Assembly (NCBI GenBank): GCA_011317545.1
Contig: WUJK01000013.1
Location: 930,001-994,000, forward strand
Direction: 5' to 3'
Source of the DNA: Coniella vitis
Taxonomy: Eukaryota > Ascomycota > Sordariomycetes > Diaporthales > Schizoparmaceae
Length of the DNA stretch: 64,000 bases
Shown here: positions 21,441-33,019 of the stretch, one piece after another
How positions within the stretch are numbered: position 1 is the first letter of the stretch
Layout: every line of letters starts with the position of its first letter
Position numbers and translations under genes: made by a program
The notes under the pieces: generated by a model
The model's input: the letters and a program-made list of their open reading frames with translations, nothing else
The model's database searches: none
Told to the model about the DNA's origin: nothing

Positions 21441-22016
21441 TTATAAAGTAGCAAGTAGTTCCTCAAAACTCAACATATCGTCTACCCCGACCACCTTATC
21501 TATCATATACCATCCTTCCATCAAGTGCATCCTCCTCGGCACGCCCACAATACACGAGTCTGTTGCCGGACCATTGGCCATGTACGTGCCTCCTTCGAGT
21601 CAGTCATATGGTATATCCCAGCGTACGACGACGGGCTTGTTACAGAAACATTCATGGCGGGCATCTGCCGCAGCTTGAATCACACCACAGGGCGACTCCT
21701 CTACAGTTATTGATGGTGTCCATTTGAGGCTACGGTGGGTACTAAGCTCAGCAGAGCGAAGAGCAGCGTTGTCGGCAGTGAACAATGTCTCAATTGCCCT
21801 AGCTAAGTGAACCTGAGCGCCGAATAGTCAAGGGTATGAATCGCATGATGTTATGCCAGTGGCCTCAGTCGAGGCAAGGTTCGACGACAGCCAAGGCAGC
21901 AGCGGACCCGAATATCTTGGCTGGAGCCTTGGAGAGGCAAGAGACCACTATTCCTGGAGAAAGCTATCATACCAGGGGTTGGTCGGCGAGATCTTATACA
22001 CGTAGCACTGCGGCAT
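21441..22016 (-). pseudogene. Decayed reading frame with three in-frame stops
   Basis: A minus-strand frame from an ATG at 22016-22014 to a TAA at 21443-21441 covers 192 codons. It is broken by TAG at 21950-21948 and TGA at 21830-21828 and 21602-21600. Between stops it reads like protein, for example AQVHLARAIETLFTADNAAL, KPVVVRWDIPYD and LEGGTYMANGPATDSCIVG. Protein-like text continues in the same frame across the TGA at 21602, so this is more likely a degraded gene than chance. No family was recognised. A spliced gene removing the stops is possible, but I found no good GT-AG pairs around them. Confidence 0.4.
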
Positions 22017-22566
22017 TTCTCACTCTATTTGTCCGGTCACGCTCTGCCTGGGATATCACGGATTGCCGCTGCAGCCACACTCTCGCAAATACAATGTTAA
22101 CCAGCCGCTGAGAGCCACGGCAGTTGGCTCCTCTATCAACAGGCCTCTATCATCCAAACGTACTTGGATGCTTCCAGCCGAAGGGTGTCATATAGCCAGG
22201 ACACTCAGCATACTGCCGCCTAGTTCACTTTTACAGTGCGCTCAGCGAGTCACGAATTAAGCACCACAAGCCTCAAGAGATTGGGTGGATATAGACTTGA
22301 ATTTGTAAAAGTCTTCAGGCCGGTATCGAACGCCCTGCTCTCGAAATGGACAAGATTGTCCATGACATCCCGAACCACGTCTGATTCGTGAAGAAAACCC
22401 AATCAGCCCCAAACGCCGTAAATTTTTCCCGCCAAATGCAATTCCACAAGCATTGACTGACCAAGAGCAAGCTGGCCCCAACCATCAACCTAGTGCGTGT
22501 CCACTCGTTCCTAGACCGCACCTTTGCTGTATTAACCTGCCATCCGTTTTTCTATCGTTGCGTGCA
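22017..22566. other. Intergenic, eIF3k 3' side
   Basis: About 550 bp without a supportable gene. Weak protein-like pieces on the minus strand around 22030-22120 may be more of the decayed frame to the left. Confidence 0.35.
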
Positions 22567-23544
22567 TCAAGCAGTCTCCTCCCAAGACCGACGGACGATT
22601 CGAGAGAACATGTCAAAGTTGACATCCTCACGGATCTCTGCCTTCTTGGCTTCGTTGTCCGCATTCTTGGGCAGGACAATCTTGTCGCCGTCAACGCTCC
22701 AGCCGCAGGTCTCAACCACAAACTTCTCAACAGCTTCCTTGCCCTCGAGACCAAGCCAGTCACTTAGCACAGGCACAGTCTGTACTTCTCTAAAGACTTC
22801 AGATACCAACTGTGCAATGTTCAAGCGAATAGTCTCCTCGAAGCCGTCAATATCCGTGGTAAGATCGGCGTAGAGGTCGTCCGAGTCCAAAGTGGCCCAA
22901 AAGCGTGCGAACGAGGCACCCTCAAGGTGGGCATTGAGGGCGCGCAGCTTGGAGACGGCCTCGGCGAGTTCAGAGCCGCTGGCCAGGGAGGAGGGGGAGA
23001 GCAGGTGGAGGGCGAGGTTGAATTGCGTCGAGGGGAAAGTGGTCATGGCCTTGACGAGGATGTTGGTGATAACCTCGTCCTTGATACGGTCGGGGTTTAA
23101 TTGGTACCTGTAAGGCGCGCGTGTAAGGTCAAGTCAGTATAAGGTCTATAAGAAAGGTTCCAGACAAGGCTGGACGACGAGAGTGGATAAGAATACGCGC
23201 GGGTGGCATGGTGTGTCAGATAGAGCTAATAATAATTTCGCTTCAAGCGCCAAAGGCGTCAGGTAATAGGAAACGTGGTTGAGGTTTGTTCATCATATTC
23301 AATGGCCAGCCCCCTCAAGAGAGAGAAGACAACGACAGCAAGGACGTAGCAGCAGAAGGACGGGTTCCACATACAGCTTCAACAAGACTCGGTTGGCGTT
23401 ACCATCGCAGTAGCGCTGCTCGCACTGCTGCTGTAGGTAGGCCTCGAGAGGTCCGACAGCCTCAGGGTTGTAGCGTTCGAGGCCATTTATTATCTGGTGT
23501 ATCTCGGCGGGCCGCTCCTGTGGATCTTCGTGCTTTGGCAGCAT
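22567..23544 (-). CDS. Translation initiation factor eIF3 subunit K
   Basis: Two exons: 23544-23375 and 23107-22567. The 267-bp intron (GTATGT...CAG, 23374-23108) joins NRVLLKL to YQLNPDRIKDEVITN. The product is 236 residues, normal for eIF3k. Conserved text: ERYNPEAVGPLEAYLQQQ at the N-terminus (HEAT-like helices), AMTTFPSTQFNLALHLL, and the PCI-like winged helix with SDWLGLEGKEAVEKFVVE and the Trp-containing strand that follows. eIF3k pairs with eIF3l on the periphery of the eIF3 complex bound to the 40S subunit; it is non-essential in some fungi. It is divergent from the DNA ligase gene across a 568-bp region. Confidence 0.96.
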
Positions 23545-24112
23545 GGTGGGCAAGGAGGTGGGGGGTGATGGAATCGGATGGCGGTTGAGGGTGGCTGGAG
23601 AGAAGAAGGAGATGAGGAAACACGGCCTGAGCTGAGAAGGTGAATGGAGGGGTGGATTGTCAAGCCAGGTCACCAAGGTCAATAAGGCGCTTGCGGTCCT
23701 TTCGTTCTTTGACCAGGCGATGGGGTTTATGGTGGGGCGCCCTGCCCGCAGAATCTTTGGCACCCCGGCGCGCACTTTCACTGCCAGTCTTTCTTTGTGA
23801 GCTTTCCGACGCCAGGAGCTAGAGATCGGGGTTCGGCAGAACTACTCTTCCGAGCTGGCCAATCGGCTGCTATCTAGCCCGACCGCAGGCTGACAAGGAT
23901 ACTGATACATGGTACTTTGACTTCAACTGCTTGGTGACATCACCAACTGGTTGTCTTAGCCCTGTCTCCCGCCTATACTATGTACTCATGCGTTGTTGTT
24001 CCAAGCGTTCTTGAGGCCCGTAAACTCCTGCCAATGGGTTGAAGACGGTCACTTAAATCTGGGGTCGCGTAAATGGCACCTCAAGCATCATACGCTTCCA
24101 TCACTTTCAACG
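23545..24112. promoter_or_regulatory. Bidirectional promoter of eIF3k and DNA ligase I
   Basis: A 568-bp region between divergent starts. A CCAAT box is visible at 23859-23863. No exact MluI cell-cycle box (ACGCGT) was seen, although CGCGC occurs near 23770. The DNA ligase frame extends upstream to 23993, but its first codon there is TTG. Confidence 0.4.
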
Positions 24113-26800
24113 ATGGCAAGTCCAGCGAAGAAACGCAAGCTAAACAACGATTCCAAACAAGCGCCCAAAAGTCTCGAATATTTCTTTGCTAAACAGAGGC
24201 AGAATGGCCGTACAGCCACTCCAAAAGATCGTGAACAATCCGCGGAATCATCGGAATTCACAAAAGAACGACCACCGACGCCTGCAAACGAGCTCACAGA
24301 CGAGGAGTTGGCTAGAAAACTCCAGGCTGAATGGGACCAGCAGGACATCGAAAATGACCAGGCAGTAGTGGCACAATCGGATCATGAAAAACGACGCACG
24401 GAAGCTTTTGAGTCAGAGCATCTTTCAAATAGAGCAGAAGAAGTCCAAAGTATTGAGAAGGTAGAGGCTAAGCCAGTCGCTGTGTTTGGTTCCAAGGGGA
24501 AGAACACACTGTCACTGCAGTCGATAGCTGACGCGGAGGAGATTGCCTCGGCAACCATACCCCTTGACGAGAGTCCATTGACATTCGACCCGTCCAAATA
24601 CATTCCCGATCTTCAAGCAGCATGGGCGGCAGAAGGCGGCCATGCCTCTTACGCTCTGCTCACTCGTTGTTTCGTCATCGTCGGAGGCACGACCAAGAGA
24701 ATAGCCACGGTGGATGCACTCGTCAACTGTGTAAGACTTCTAATAGAAGCCGACCCAGGCAGTCTCCTCCCAGCGGTGTGGCTGGCTACCAATTCCATTT
24801 CGCCTCCTTACATCTCACTTGAGCTCGGTCTGGGAGGTTCCGCCATTTCCAAAGCCCTTAAACAAGTCTGTGGCCTGGACGGAAGAGCGTTGAAGGTTAT
24901 TTATGACAAGTATGGCGATCCTGGGGATGTCGCGTTCGAAGCCAAGAAAAAGCAAAGCTTCACATTGCGGAAGCCAAAGCCGCTTACCATTAAAGGCGTC
25001 TACCAGTCTCTTGTAAAGATTGCCAACAGTGCTGGAACAGGCAGCGTCGAACAGAAGCAACGGATTGTGGACCGCTTGCTCCAAGATGCTCGCGGTGGCG
25101 AAGAAAGCAGATACATTGTTCGGACCCTTTGTCAGCATCTGCGAATCGGTGCCGTCAAGACCACGATGCTGATTGCCCTTGCGAGGGCCTTTTTGCTATC
25201 ACGACCATTAGGCGCGGATTATCCGGTGAATAGCCCAAAGGAGCTGGCAGCTATGAAAAAGGAACAGCTCACAGAAACATATGCTAGAGCAGAGGAATTG
25301 GTCAAGGCATGCTTTGCTCGGAGACCAAATTACAACGATCTCGTTCCTGTTCTGCTCGAGGTTGGCATTTCCGACGAGTTGTTGCTCCGCTGTGGCCTCA
25401 CCCTCCACATCCCCCTTCGACCTATGCTGGGAAGCATCACAAGAGATCTCGCCGAGATGCTCACCAAGCTCGATGGTCGCGAGTTTGCCTGCGAATTCAA
25501 GTACGACGGTCAACGTGCGCAAATCCACTGTGATGATAAGGGCAACGTGACGATTTTTTCGCGCCATCTGGAGATTATGACGGACAAGTACCCTGACCTG
25601 GTAGCATTGATGCCCAAGGTGCGCGGCGAAGGCGTCAATAGCTTCATCATGGAAGGTGAGGTCGTGGCTATCGATCGGCAGTCTGGCGAGCTCAAAACAT
25701 TTCAGACGCTGTCTAACCGCGCTAGGAAGGATGTTCAGATTGGCAGCGTTACCATTGATGTTTGCATGTTCGCTTTCGACTTGATGTACTTGAACGGGCA
25801 ACCGCTCCTGGATAGGCCGTTCCGAGAGCGGCGCAACCTGTTACGTTCATTATTCGTCGAAGTCCCTCACCATTTTACATGGGTGAACAGCCTGGATTCC
25901 ACGTCTCAGGAAGCCGAGGCCATCCAGGACTTTTTCAAGTCCGCCACGGACATCAAGTGTGAGGGCATTATGGTGAAGATCTTGGACAACTTGCCTGATC
26001 TTGCCTATACAGGAGGCGTGACAATCAATGAGGTCGCAAGAAGCGAGTCTGAGAAAATCCAGCCGCAGGAAAACACAAAGGACAAAAAGGCCAAGACGAG
26101 CAAAGCCACAAAGGCTGCCCAAGTTGATCCTGTTGAACACGACGACAAGGAAAAAAAGAAAGGAGGACGACGCAAACCTCTCCTTGCCACTTACGAGCCG
26201 GACAAGCGTCTCGACTCGTGGCTCAAAGTCAAGAAGGATTACGGGAGCACGTCTGACACCCTGGACTTGATCCCGGTGGCGGGATGGCACGGCCAAGGAC
26301 GCAAGAACAAGTGGTGGTCGCCCATCCTCCTCGCGTGCCGCAATGACGAGACAGGCAGTCTCGAGGTGGTCACCAAATGCATCTCGGGCTTCACAGACGC
26401 TTTTTATAAGGCCAATCGAGTGTTTTATGATGATGGCGAAGAGACAGGCATAGCGCAAAACACGCGCACCACACAGCCAAGCTTTGTCGAGTACAACGGC
26501 CCGCAGCCAGACGTGTGGTTTGAGCCGCAAGAAGTATGGGAGATGGCATTTGCAGACATCACTCTCAGTCCGACTTACACGGCGGCGATTGAGCTGGTGA
26601 GCGAGGACCGGGGCCTCAGTACGCGATTCCCGAGGTTTTTGAGGAAGCGCGAGGATAAAGGAATTGACGAGGCGAGTACGAGTGGCTTCCTGGCGGGACT
26701 GTACCGAAAGCAGGAAGCTAGAGCCCCGGATGTGGCGCTCAAGGCTGAAAAGGTAGAGGTAGTGGGGGAACAGGCTGACATGGTTGTAGACGCTGGATAA
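24113..26800 (+). CDS. cdc9: ATP-dependent DNA ligase I (Cdc9)
   Basis: A single-exon gene of 895 residues. The ATG at 24113 begins MASPAKKRKLNND with an NLS (KKRKL, 6-10). A PIP-like PCNA-binding motif follows at 18-25 (PKSLEYFF), lacking the usual first Gln. Then come an acidic disordered region, the ligase N-terminal DNA-binding domain (about 190-420) and the catalytic core. Motif I is EFKYDGQR with the adenylated lysine K463. Motif III is FAFDLMYLNG (from about 553). Motif IV is EGIMVK (617-622) and motif V WLKVKKDY (703-710). Between IV and V sits a Lys/Glu-rich insertion (about 628-690). The OB-fold ends with VWFEPQEVWEMAFADITLSP. It seals Okazaki fragments and repair nicks. A 322-codon antisense frame at the 3' end is a shadow. 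The 3' end faces the epimerase gene 113 bp away. Confidence 0.97.
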   Translation: MASPAKKRKLNNDSKQAPKSLEYFFAKQRQNGRTATPKDREQSAESSEFTKERPPTPANELTDEELARKLQAEWDQQDIENDQAVVAQSDHEKRRTEAFESEHLSNRAEEVQSIEKVEAKPVAVFGSKGKNTLSLQSIADAEEIASATIPLDESPLTFDPSKYIPDLQAAWAAEGGHASYALLTRCFVIVGGTTKRIATVDALVNCVRLLIEADPGSLLPAVWLATNSISPPYISLELGLGGSAISKALKQVCGLDGRALKVIYDKYGDPGDVAFEAKKKQSFTLRKPKPLTIKGVYQSLVKIANSAGTGSVEQKQRIVDRLLQDARGGEESRYIVRTLCQHLRIGAVKTTMLIALARAFLLSRPLGADYPVNSPKELAAMKKEQLTETYARAEELVKACFARRPNYNDLVPVLLEVGISDELLLRCGLTLHIPLRPMLGSITRDLAEMLTKLDGREFACEFKYDGQRAQIHCDDKGNVTIFSRHLEIMTDKYPDLVALMPKVRGEGVNSFIMEGEVVAIDRQSGELKTFQTLSNRARKDVQIGSVTIDVCMFAFDLMYLNGQPLLDRPFRERRNLLRSLFVEVPHHFTWVNSLDSTSQEAEAIQDFFKSATDIKCEGIMVKILDNLPDLAYTGGVTINEVARSESEKIQPQENTKDKKAKTSKATKAAQVDPVEHDDKEKKKGGRRKPLLATYEPDKRLDSWLKVKKDYGSTSDTLDLIPVAGWHGQGRKNKWWSPILLACRNDETGSLEVVTKCISGFTDAFYKANRVFYDDGEETGIAQNTRTTQPSFVEYNGPQPDVWFEPQEVWEMAFADITLSPTYTAAIELVSEDRGLSTRFPRFLRKREDKGIDEASTSGFLAGLYRKQEARAPDVALKAEKVEVVGEQADMVVDAG

Positions 26801-26913
26801 ACTTGGGAGCCTGAGCAAAACCCTGGACGTAGAGTATGTATGGTATGCATATGAATCATTTTGTCAGACCACAAAGACATCGTGGGTCTGAGCTTGATAC
26901 CATTCAACAGCAT

Positions 26914-28029
26914 CTAATCCTTCCACACCTTGTATACAATTTGAGCTCCATATGTTTCTCCCTTCTTCAGCAGTACCTGACCCCTCCACTCTGGTTCGTT
27001 AATGGCATTCACCCAGCGACTTGGCTCCACACAGAAGCCAGCTCGAGCGCCGCGCGCTGGCAGACCACCCACAGCAGGAACATCAACGTATTTGCCCGTA
27101 TAGAATTGGAAGGCTGGCTCGGTACTCAGGACCTCGAGATGGATCTTGCTGTCGGGGTGGTATGCTGCCACGAGCTTGGCAAGCGGCTGGGAGCGCGTAT
27201 CGATGGGTACGGACTTGGGGTCTGCATTTACGACAAAGCAGTCGTCGACGTCGGGTTCACTGGCACCGAGTGTAAAAGGATTATCGTGGCCGCCCGAGAA
27301 TTTGGGGTAAGGAGTTGGACCAGAGGTTGGGATGCCGTTGCTGTCAACGGGAAGATGGGCGTTGGTCAGGATTCGGATCTCAGTGCCTTCAATGGAAGGC
27401 CCGCCAGTGAGGTTGAAGTAGCTGCGGATGTTTTGGCGCGTAAATTAGTCTTGCAACTCTCGTCTGTCACGTGGGCGATATGAGGATGTACAAACGTACG
27501 AGTGGTTGGTCATGTTGATAACTGTCTCGTCTGCGCCACCCACCAGCTTCGCCTCGTACTCCATAGCTAGGACCGTAACCTCCTTGCCATCCTCGTGCGT
27601 CTTGCCTGCCGAGTAAATGACGCTGACGTCTACGGTTCCGGGAAAGCCCTCGTCGCCATCCTCGCTCGTCAGGGTGAACTTGACGCTCTCGCCTCCCTCG
27701 TCCAGGTTGATGCCGCTGCCGACATCCTTCTTAACGCCAACAGGTCGTGGCCCCTCCCAGATGCGCTTGCCCCAACCCTTGGGTCCGCCGTGTAAGCTGT
27801 TGGGTCCGTTGTTTGCGGCGAGTGAGTACGACTTGCCGTTGAGGTCGCGGATGGTAGCGTCGGATATGCGGTTTGCGACACGACCGATGGTGGCGCCAAA
27901 GTGTGCCGTGTTGTGCGCCTCGTAGTCGTCTTGCGAAGCAAAACCTTGGACAATGTTGATGCCAGCGATAGGGAGGGATTGCAGAATGGCACCGAGGGGG
28001 AGAAAGCTGATTCCGTCAGAGGAAGACAT
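26914..28029 (-). CDS. Aldose 1-epimerase (galactose mutarotase family)
   Basis: Two exons: 28029-27500 and 27421-26914. The 78-bp intron (GTACGT...CAG) falls inside the active-site motif and splices MTNHS to YFNLTGG. The product is 345 residues, standard for the family. Catalytic and binding residues: H80 in NSLHGGPKGW, H176 in NHSYFNL (general acid) and E309 in FCVEPSRW (general base). GATIGRVANRI and EPAFQFYTGKYVDVP are further signatures. It interconverts alpha and beta anomers of aldoses and feeds galactose and glucose metabolism. No signal peptide is visible, so it is probably cytosolic. The 3' end converges on DNA ligase I. Confidence 0.96.
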
Positions 28030-28911
28030 GGTTGGGTGGTTCTGCTGCCGCGGATTGTGGGATTTCGGGGAGGGTAGGAGGAGGAGGGGGGAAGTACAGG
28101 GGCGAAGCGACAGAGACTGGCGTGGTGTAAAGAGGAGGTGCAACGTCTCCCAGCACTCGGCTGTCTTGGTCTCACCTAGTATCCAGAGGAGGGATTATAT
28201 CGGTGGTACAGCTCCGCAGTCTCTGTTCTGGCATGTTTATGAGCTGGTAGTTGATTGGAGCGCAAAAGGCGATGATGCAACCCGACGGATACAAGCATTC
28301 AGGCTATTCGCAAGCCTGAGTAGTGGGCATTTGGCGGGGCCTGGGGCCCGTAGTGGCGCGGGGGAAGTTGGCGGGCAGCGGGGTAGCCTGTGAGGGGGGA
28401 TACTGAGGGCTTTACGTCAGCCACTGAGTTGGCCTACGCCGGAGCATATGTACAAAGTACGTACTGCAAGGCCGACGGGTAAGCACTGGCAGCTTTGGCC
28501 GACGACATGCCATCCTCCACCACCTTTTCCAAGCAAAGCGATCGAGCAGGATAGCGTCTGGAAATGAATATGCTATGCTATGGACACAGGCCATGGGCTT
28601 CGTATCAAGGGGCTTCTTCCGAAACAGCATGTTCCACACACGCGATGCGATCTACGCCCCTGCTTTTGTGCGGGCTGAAAGAAACTGGTCACGTTATCTT
28701 GAGCTGAGCATTGGCTAGAGCCATGTCAAACCAATAGAACCAATCAACCAAATCAGCCAACAAGACATGAGCACCGGGGCCTAGCCAACCTAGTTCGATC
28801 CCTTCAGCCTATCGTGTGATGCTCTAAAGCAGGGCGGGGGTCTTGACATTGGAAGTCATATACTCTGACCTTGAAGGTATCACCAGGTATGTGTATATAC
28901 TAGCGAAAAGT
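28030..28911. other. Intergenic, epimerase promoter side
   Basis: About 0.9 kb. It includes a G-rich stretch around 28325-28405. A minus-strand frame of 75 codons at 28412-28639 has no recognisable features. No gene is supported. Confidence 0.45.
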
Positions 28912-29640
28912 CTAGGTATGGTAGTGATAATAAGGTATTTTTTCAGCAAGAACCCTGCTTCTCCGTTTGATATCCATTAGTTTCTTTGGGTCAGGGCTTC
29001 TATTCTCCAGAACCATTTGCTCCAGCCACGGCTCTAAGTCTCTAAAAGTGACCAAACGAAACCGCACACTTTCAAGTTGGTCGGCTATGGTGCTCACGGC
29101 TTGAGCGACATCTATGTACAAGTCATATGTTCAACGGAAACGGTCCGCTTGTTCCTTTTCGGATTCGTTGTCATCCAAGAGCCAAAAGTGGACATAGGAA
29201 GCTGGCGCGGTCATATCGACCTCCAACTTCACTCGCTGGGTGCTGCTGTATTTGGCCATCAGTTCGAGAGCGGCGTCAAATTTTGATCGATACAATTTGG
29301 ATGAGACCAGCGCTAAAACAGAATGTTCTCGCTCTCCATCTCCGCTGGCAATTCCGTTTAGCATCCAAGGTGGAAGCTCTGGGACTGGCGCTCGGCCGAA
29401 CCAATAACAGCACTGGGATTCGGTTAAAGTAAAGGTCACTTTACGAAGGAATGGCAGTGCCTTGGTTGGGAGCGAACGCAGAATAGCACCCAAATTGTCA
29501 TGTCGAAGGTTGATCCTGGCGTTGGCAAACAACGTTTCCATCGCGATACGTGACACGTCGCGACTGACGAGAAATAAAGCGGTTGGAATGATACGACAAC
29601 GGCACCGTGGAGCAAATGAAGCAAAGCACCCGTACAGCAG
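28912..29640 (-). pseudogene. Stop-interrupted relic of an uncharacterised fungal protein, at the isochore edge
   Basis: One minus-strand frame runs from after a TAG at 29643 to a stop at 28912, broken only by a TGA at 29133-29131. Upstream of the TGA it reads IIPTALFLVSRDVSRIAMET, then RHDNLGAILRSLPTKALPFL. Downstream in the same frame it reads DVAQAVSTIADQLESVRFRL. This pattern resembles the large, poorly characterised F-box-like families of Dothideomycetes, but that is only an impression. The expected N-terminus is missing: the only in-frame ATG is at 29541. It lies directly beside the AT-rich block, so it is probably a truncated, inactivated gene. Confidence 0.45.
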
Positions 29641-29989
29641 CTATAACCCCCGTTAGCCAGCTGTCGACCATAAGAAGCGAGCTATAACACAGCAAAGATG
29701 ACTGACCAGTCCATGAAAGTACCGGTACAAACACCGCAGCAACGCTTCACAGTGCGCGTGACTGAGTTCTTAGAATGGCCCCTAACAACCTTGCCGTTGC
29801 TTATCAGCAACTCGCTGAATTTGTAAACGTAGCCAGCGGTCTGTGGAGGGCCGAGATGCGTATGCTATAGAACGCGTAGTTTGAGCTCCCCTGGGAGCCG
29901 CCCAAAAGGAAAAGGCTCCGAGGTCTATGCCTTTTCGTTTCCTATTAAAGCAAATGCGGTCTCGCCAGCCATCTATGCTAGCTTATGGT

Positions 29990-32900
29990 ATCTCGTACTA
30001 CGACCAAGCTTAAGAGTATACGAGCCGAGGCCAGGTAGGTAGCTCTAAAGCGGATTAAGCAGACGAGATATAATAGAGATATAAGTATTAGGATCGATAT
30101 CGCAAATTAATATTAGATTTAACTTAACTTAGCGGTTCCCGTAACGCAGGCGGCGGCAAAGTTCGTCCTACTCCTCTAATATACGTAGCATTTTAAGATC
30201 GGAGGATAATAGAGCAGCATCTCCATACTTTAGCATTATTCTATAAAGATAATAATAGGGCAGAAACGATGTCCAAAAAGAGCCTATTATATTATGCCCC
30301 TTAGGATAAGGCTAGCAATTTAGTCGTACGATTAGGTTTATTATAAGAGTTAACTGGTCTACTGGGATCGTAATAAATAGCGGGGTAAGTATATCTAGAC
30401 GATTATAACGGGTACGTATAATAAAAGTGTTTATACCTAAGAATACCTCGAGCGCTTCGTTACGTATCTAGCGGCATATAAGCAAAAGCTCAAGCGGTAA
30501 GCGAAGATAAACGTAAAGACGTTCACTAGGCCTAAAAAGAGCTGTAAGCGCCGCTTAGCCGTTTCAAATGCCAGTATTAACTCCGTATAGCGTTATATAG
30601 TTTATTTCGACTATTTAATAAATCGATTAGATAAAGCCTGCTTAGCCCTAAGTAAATATAGACTCGTTATCGTAATTACTTATATAAATCCTAAAATAAA
30701 GTCTTTATAAACTTCTCGTTCCCTACTATCCTTTATATATCTACGCGGTTTAAGTAGTAATACCGGAAACCCTATAGGATATTATAATATCCACCGTCGG
30801 GTATAAACGTAATTATAAATAGGATTGATTGTTTTAGGATTGTAAAGGAAGCAGAAAAGTATATATAGGTGCGTAAATCGAGCATAAAGGATATACGCTT
30901 GCTATAAAGCTAACGTAAAAGCGAAGGAATAGACTTACGGAAGTGAATATTTATTATTAGTAAGAGTATAGGGGGCATATTTCCTTTGCTTAAATAGACG
31001 ATTATTACTAATATATATAATATACCTAACTACGCTACTCCGATTCCTCTAGGGTCTATAAAGCTCGAATTTATAGTATAAACTACCGGCGCACTTTACC
31101 GGTGCACTTTATCTAGTAGCTAATTTAATAATAGCTTTTACTATTTATATACTATATACTAAATAGCACTCCTACTATATATAATTTTTTTTATTTTATA
31201 TCTCTCTACTTCCTACTATAGGAAAACCTTATTTTTAGCAAGAAAGGTATTCGGAGCTATAATATATTCGACCAGGCAGTCTATATAAGCTTAATTACTA
31301 TAATCTTAAAGTTAATTTCGGCGTCTACTTCTACCGATATTTAATCTAGCAATTTATAGCTCTACTTATATTTTTAATAAATCCTCCGAATTAGTATACT
31401 ATAAGGAATACCTTATAGTTAGTTTCTATCCTATAATAGTAATACCGTATTCGAAAAGCTAAAGTATTAAAGATAGCTCGGCAGAATCTTAAGTACCTCT
31501 ATAATATCTTAGTTATTATAATTATAGTACCTATAACCTTCCTCTAACTTCCAGTATACCGCTACCTAAAGCTAAGTATCGTAATTAAGTCCGAGGTATA
31601 ATTATATCGCTATTATTTATAATTATAAGGATACTAATAAGAATTATTTAACCAGGGATATATCCTCGAACTGGAGACGAATATAAGCTGGGTCGAGTTC
31701 TAGGTGGTATTAGGATATAAAATAGCATAATATCTGTAATAGGTACTATACGGAAAATCAGGGCCCTTTCAGGCAAACGAGGATTTAATAATAAGATTAT
31801 AGACTATATCTAGTAAGGACCTTTATTATATAGTTCTTTCAGATCTTCTAGTTCTCGAAGCAAGCCCGTGCTACTATACGACGTTAAAAATCCACCGTTA
31901 CGACTTCAACGAAGATTCCTTCCTATATACTATCGGTTTATTTATTATCGATAGCTCTATTAGGGAATTAGGATAAAATCGATTAGTAAATTAGCTTCCT
32001 AAAGGGATTAAAATCTTTATATTTAGTAGAGTAAAACGTACTCCGGCCCTGGATTCTTAAGGATAAATATTCGTTTATTATATATACTCTAAAGGAACTC
32101 TCCACAATTAGGTATTGCTATAATAGTTATACTATAATATATCGGCTATATAATAATTATATAACTTCTTCGCCCGGTCCTACTATATAGGATAATAAAG
32201 CAGATCGATATAGAAACGATAACGAGCGAGATAGTTACGATTTATACCGTACTTTATATATTTAGACTTATATAGGTTCCGTAACCTATTTAGAGGAGAA
32301 GTAATAAAATTAATTTAGCACCGGGTAAGATATTTTTATAGGGGTTACCGAGTTTATCGGCCCAGATCTCTATAGCTTCTTTAGTATTAGCTCGCAAACC
32401 TAGTTATATTAGGGGCTTATAGGCGATATAGCTATATATACGAAATATTAGATATAAGGCTCTACCTAAACTTACTACTCCCTATAAACTATATTCTATA
32501 GGACTCTAGCGTAGGGAATAGATAGACTCGGGTTTCTTTTAGGATCGGTATTACTTCGGCTAGATCAGCTCGTATAAGGTTATACTAGTAATTAACTTTA
32601 GTATACTATAGCTAATATTCGCTTAATCTAATCTTAAAATAACTTATAACTATACTGCTTACCGTTCGTATAATTCTTCCTTAATCGAAGCTATTATAGC
32701 CTACTAAGAAAATATATTATATATATAAAACGTATCGTCTAACCTCGGATTTTAAATATCGCTAGGCATTACCTATATAAGACCTTTTCTCTCTTTAGGG
32801 AGATCCGTAAGTTTACTTAGTTAAGTCTCCTAAAGTAGTAGTAAATACTTTATATTAAACGCAAGTATAAATTATTATAAATATATAAGCAGTTTTTAGG

Positions 32901-33000
32901 CAGTCGTCTATTACTATCGAACGCTAGAGAGTTAGGTTTCTTATAAGAGCAGCACTTTTCTTATATTATATTACTAAGAATAGGAGTATTTATTATTATT
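29990..33000. other. RIP-mutated DNA, contents unresolved
   Basis: Stretches of protein-like text occur on both strands but no family could be recognised. On the minus strand, around 31.9-32.8 kb, pieces such as DLAEVIPILKETRVYLFPTL suggest a coding relic running towards lower coordinates. No LTR pair or terminal inverted repeat was found by eye. Confidence 0.4.
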
Positions 33001-33019
33001 ACTTAAAAAACTCCGACGA

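Noticed and set aside
25850..26818. 322-codon open frame antisense to DNA ligase I
   Set aside because: Same reason: shadow of the ligase exon, low-complexity Leu/Arg composition, no motif.
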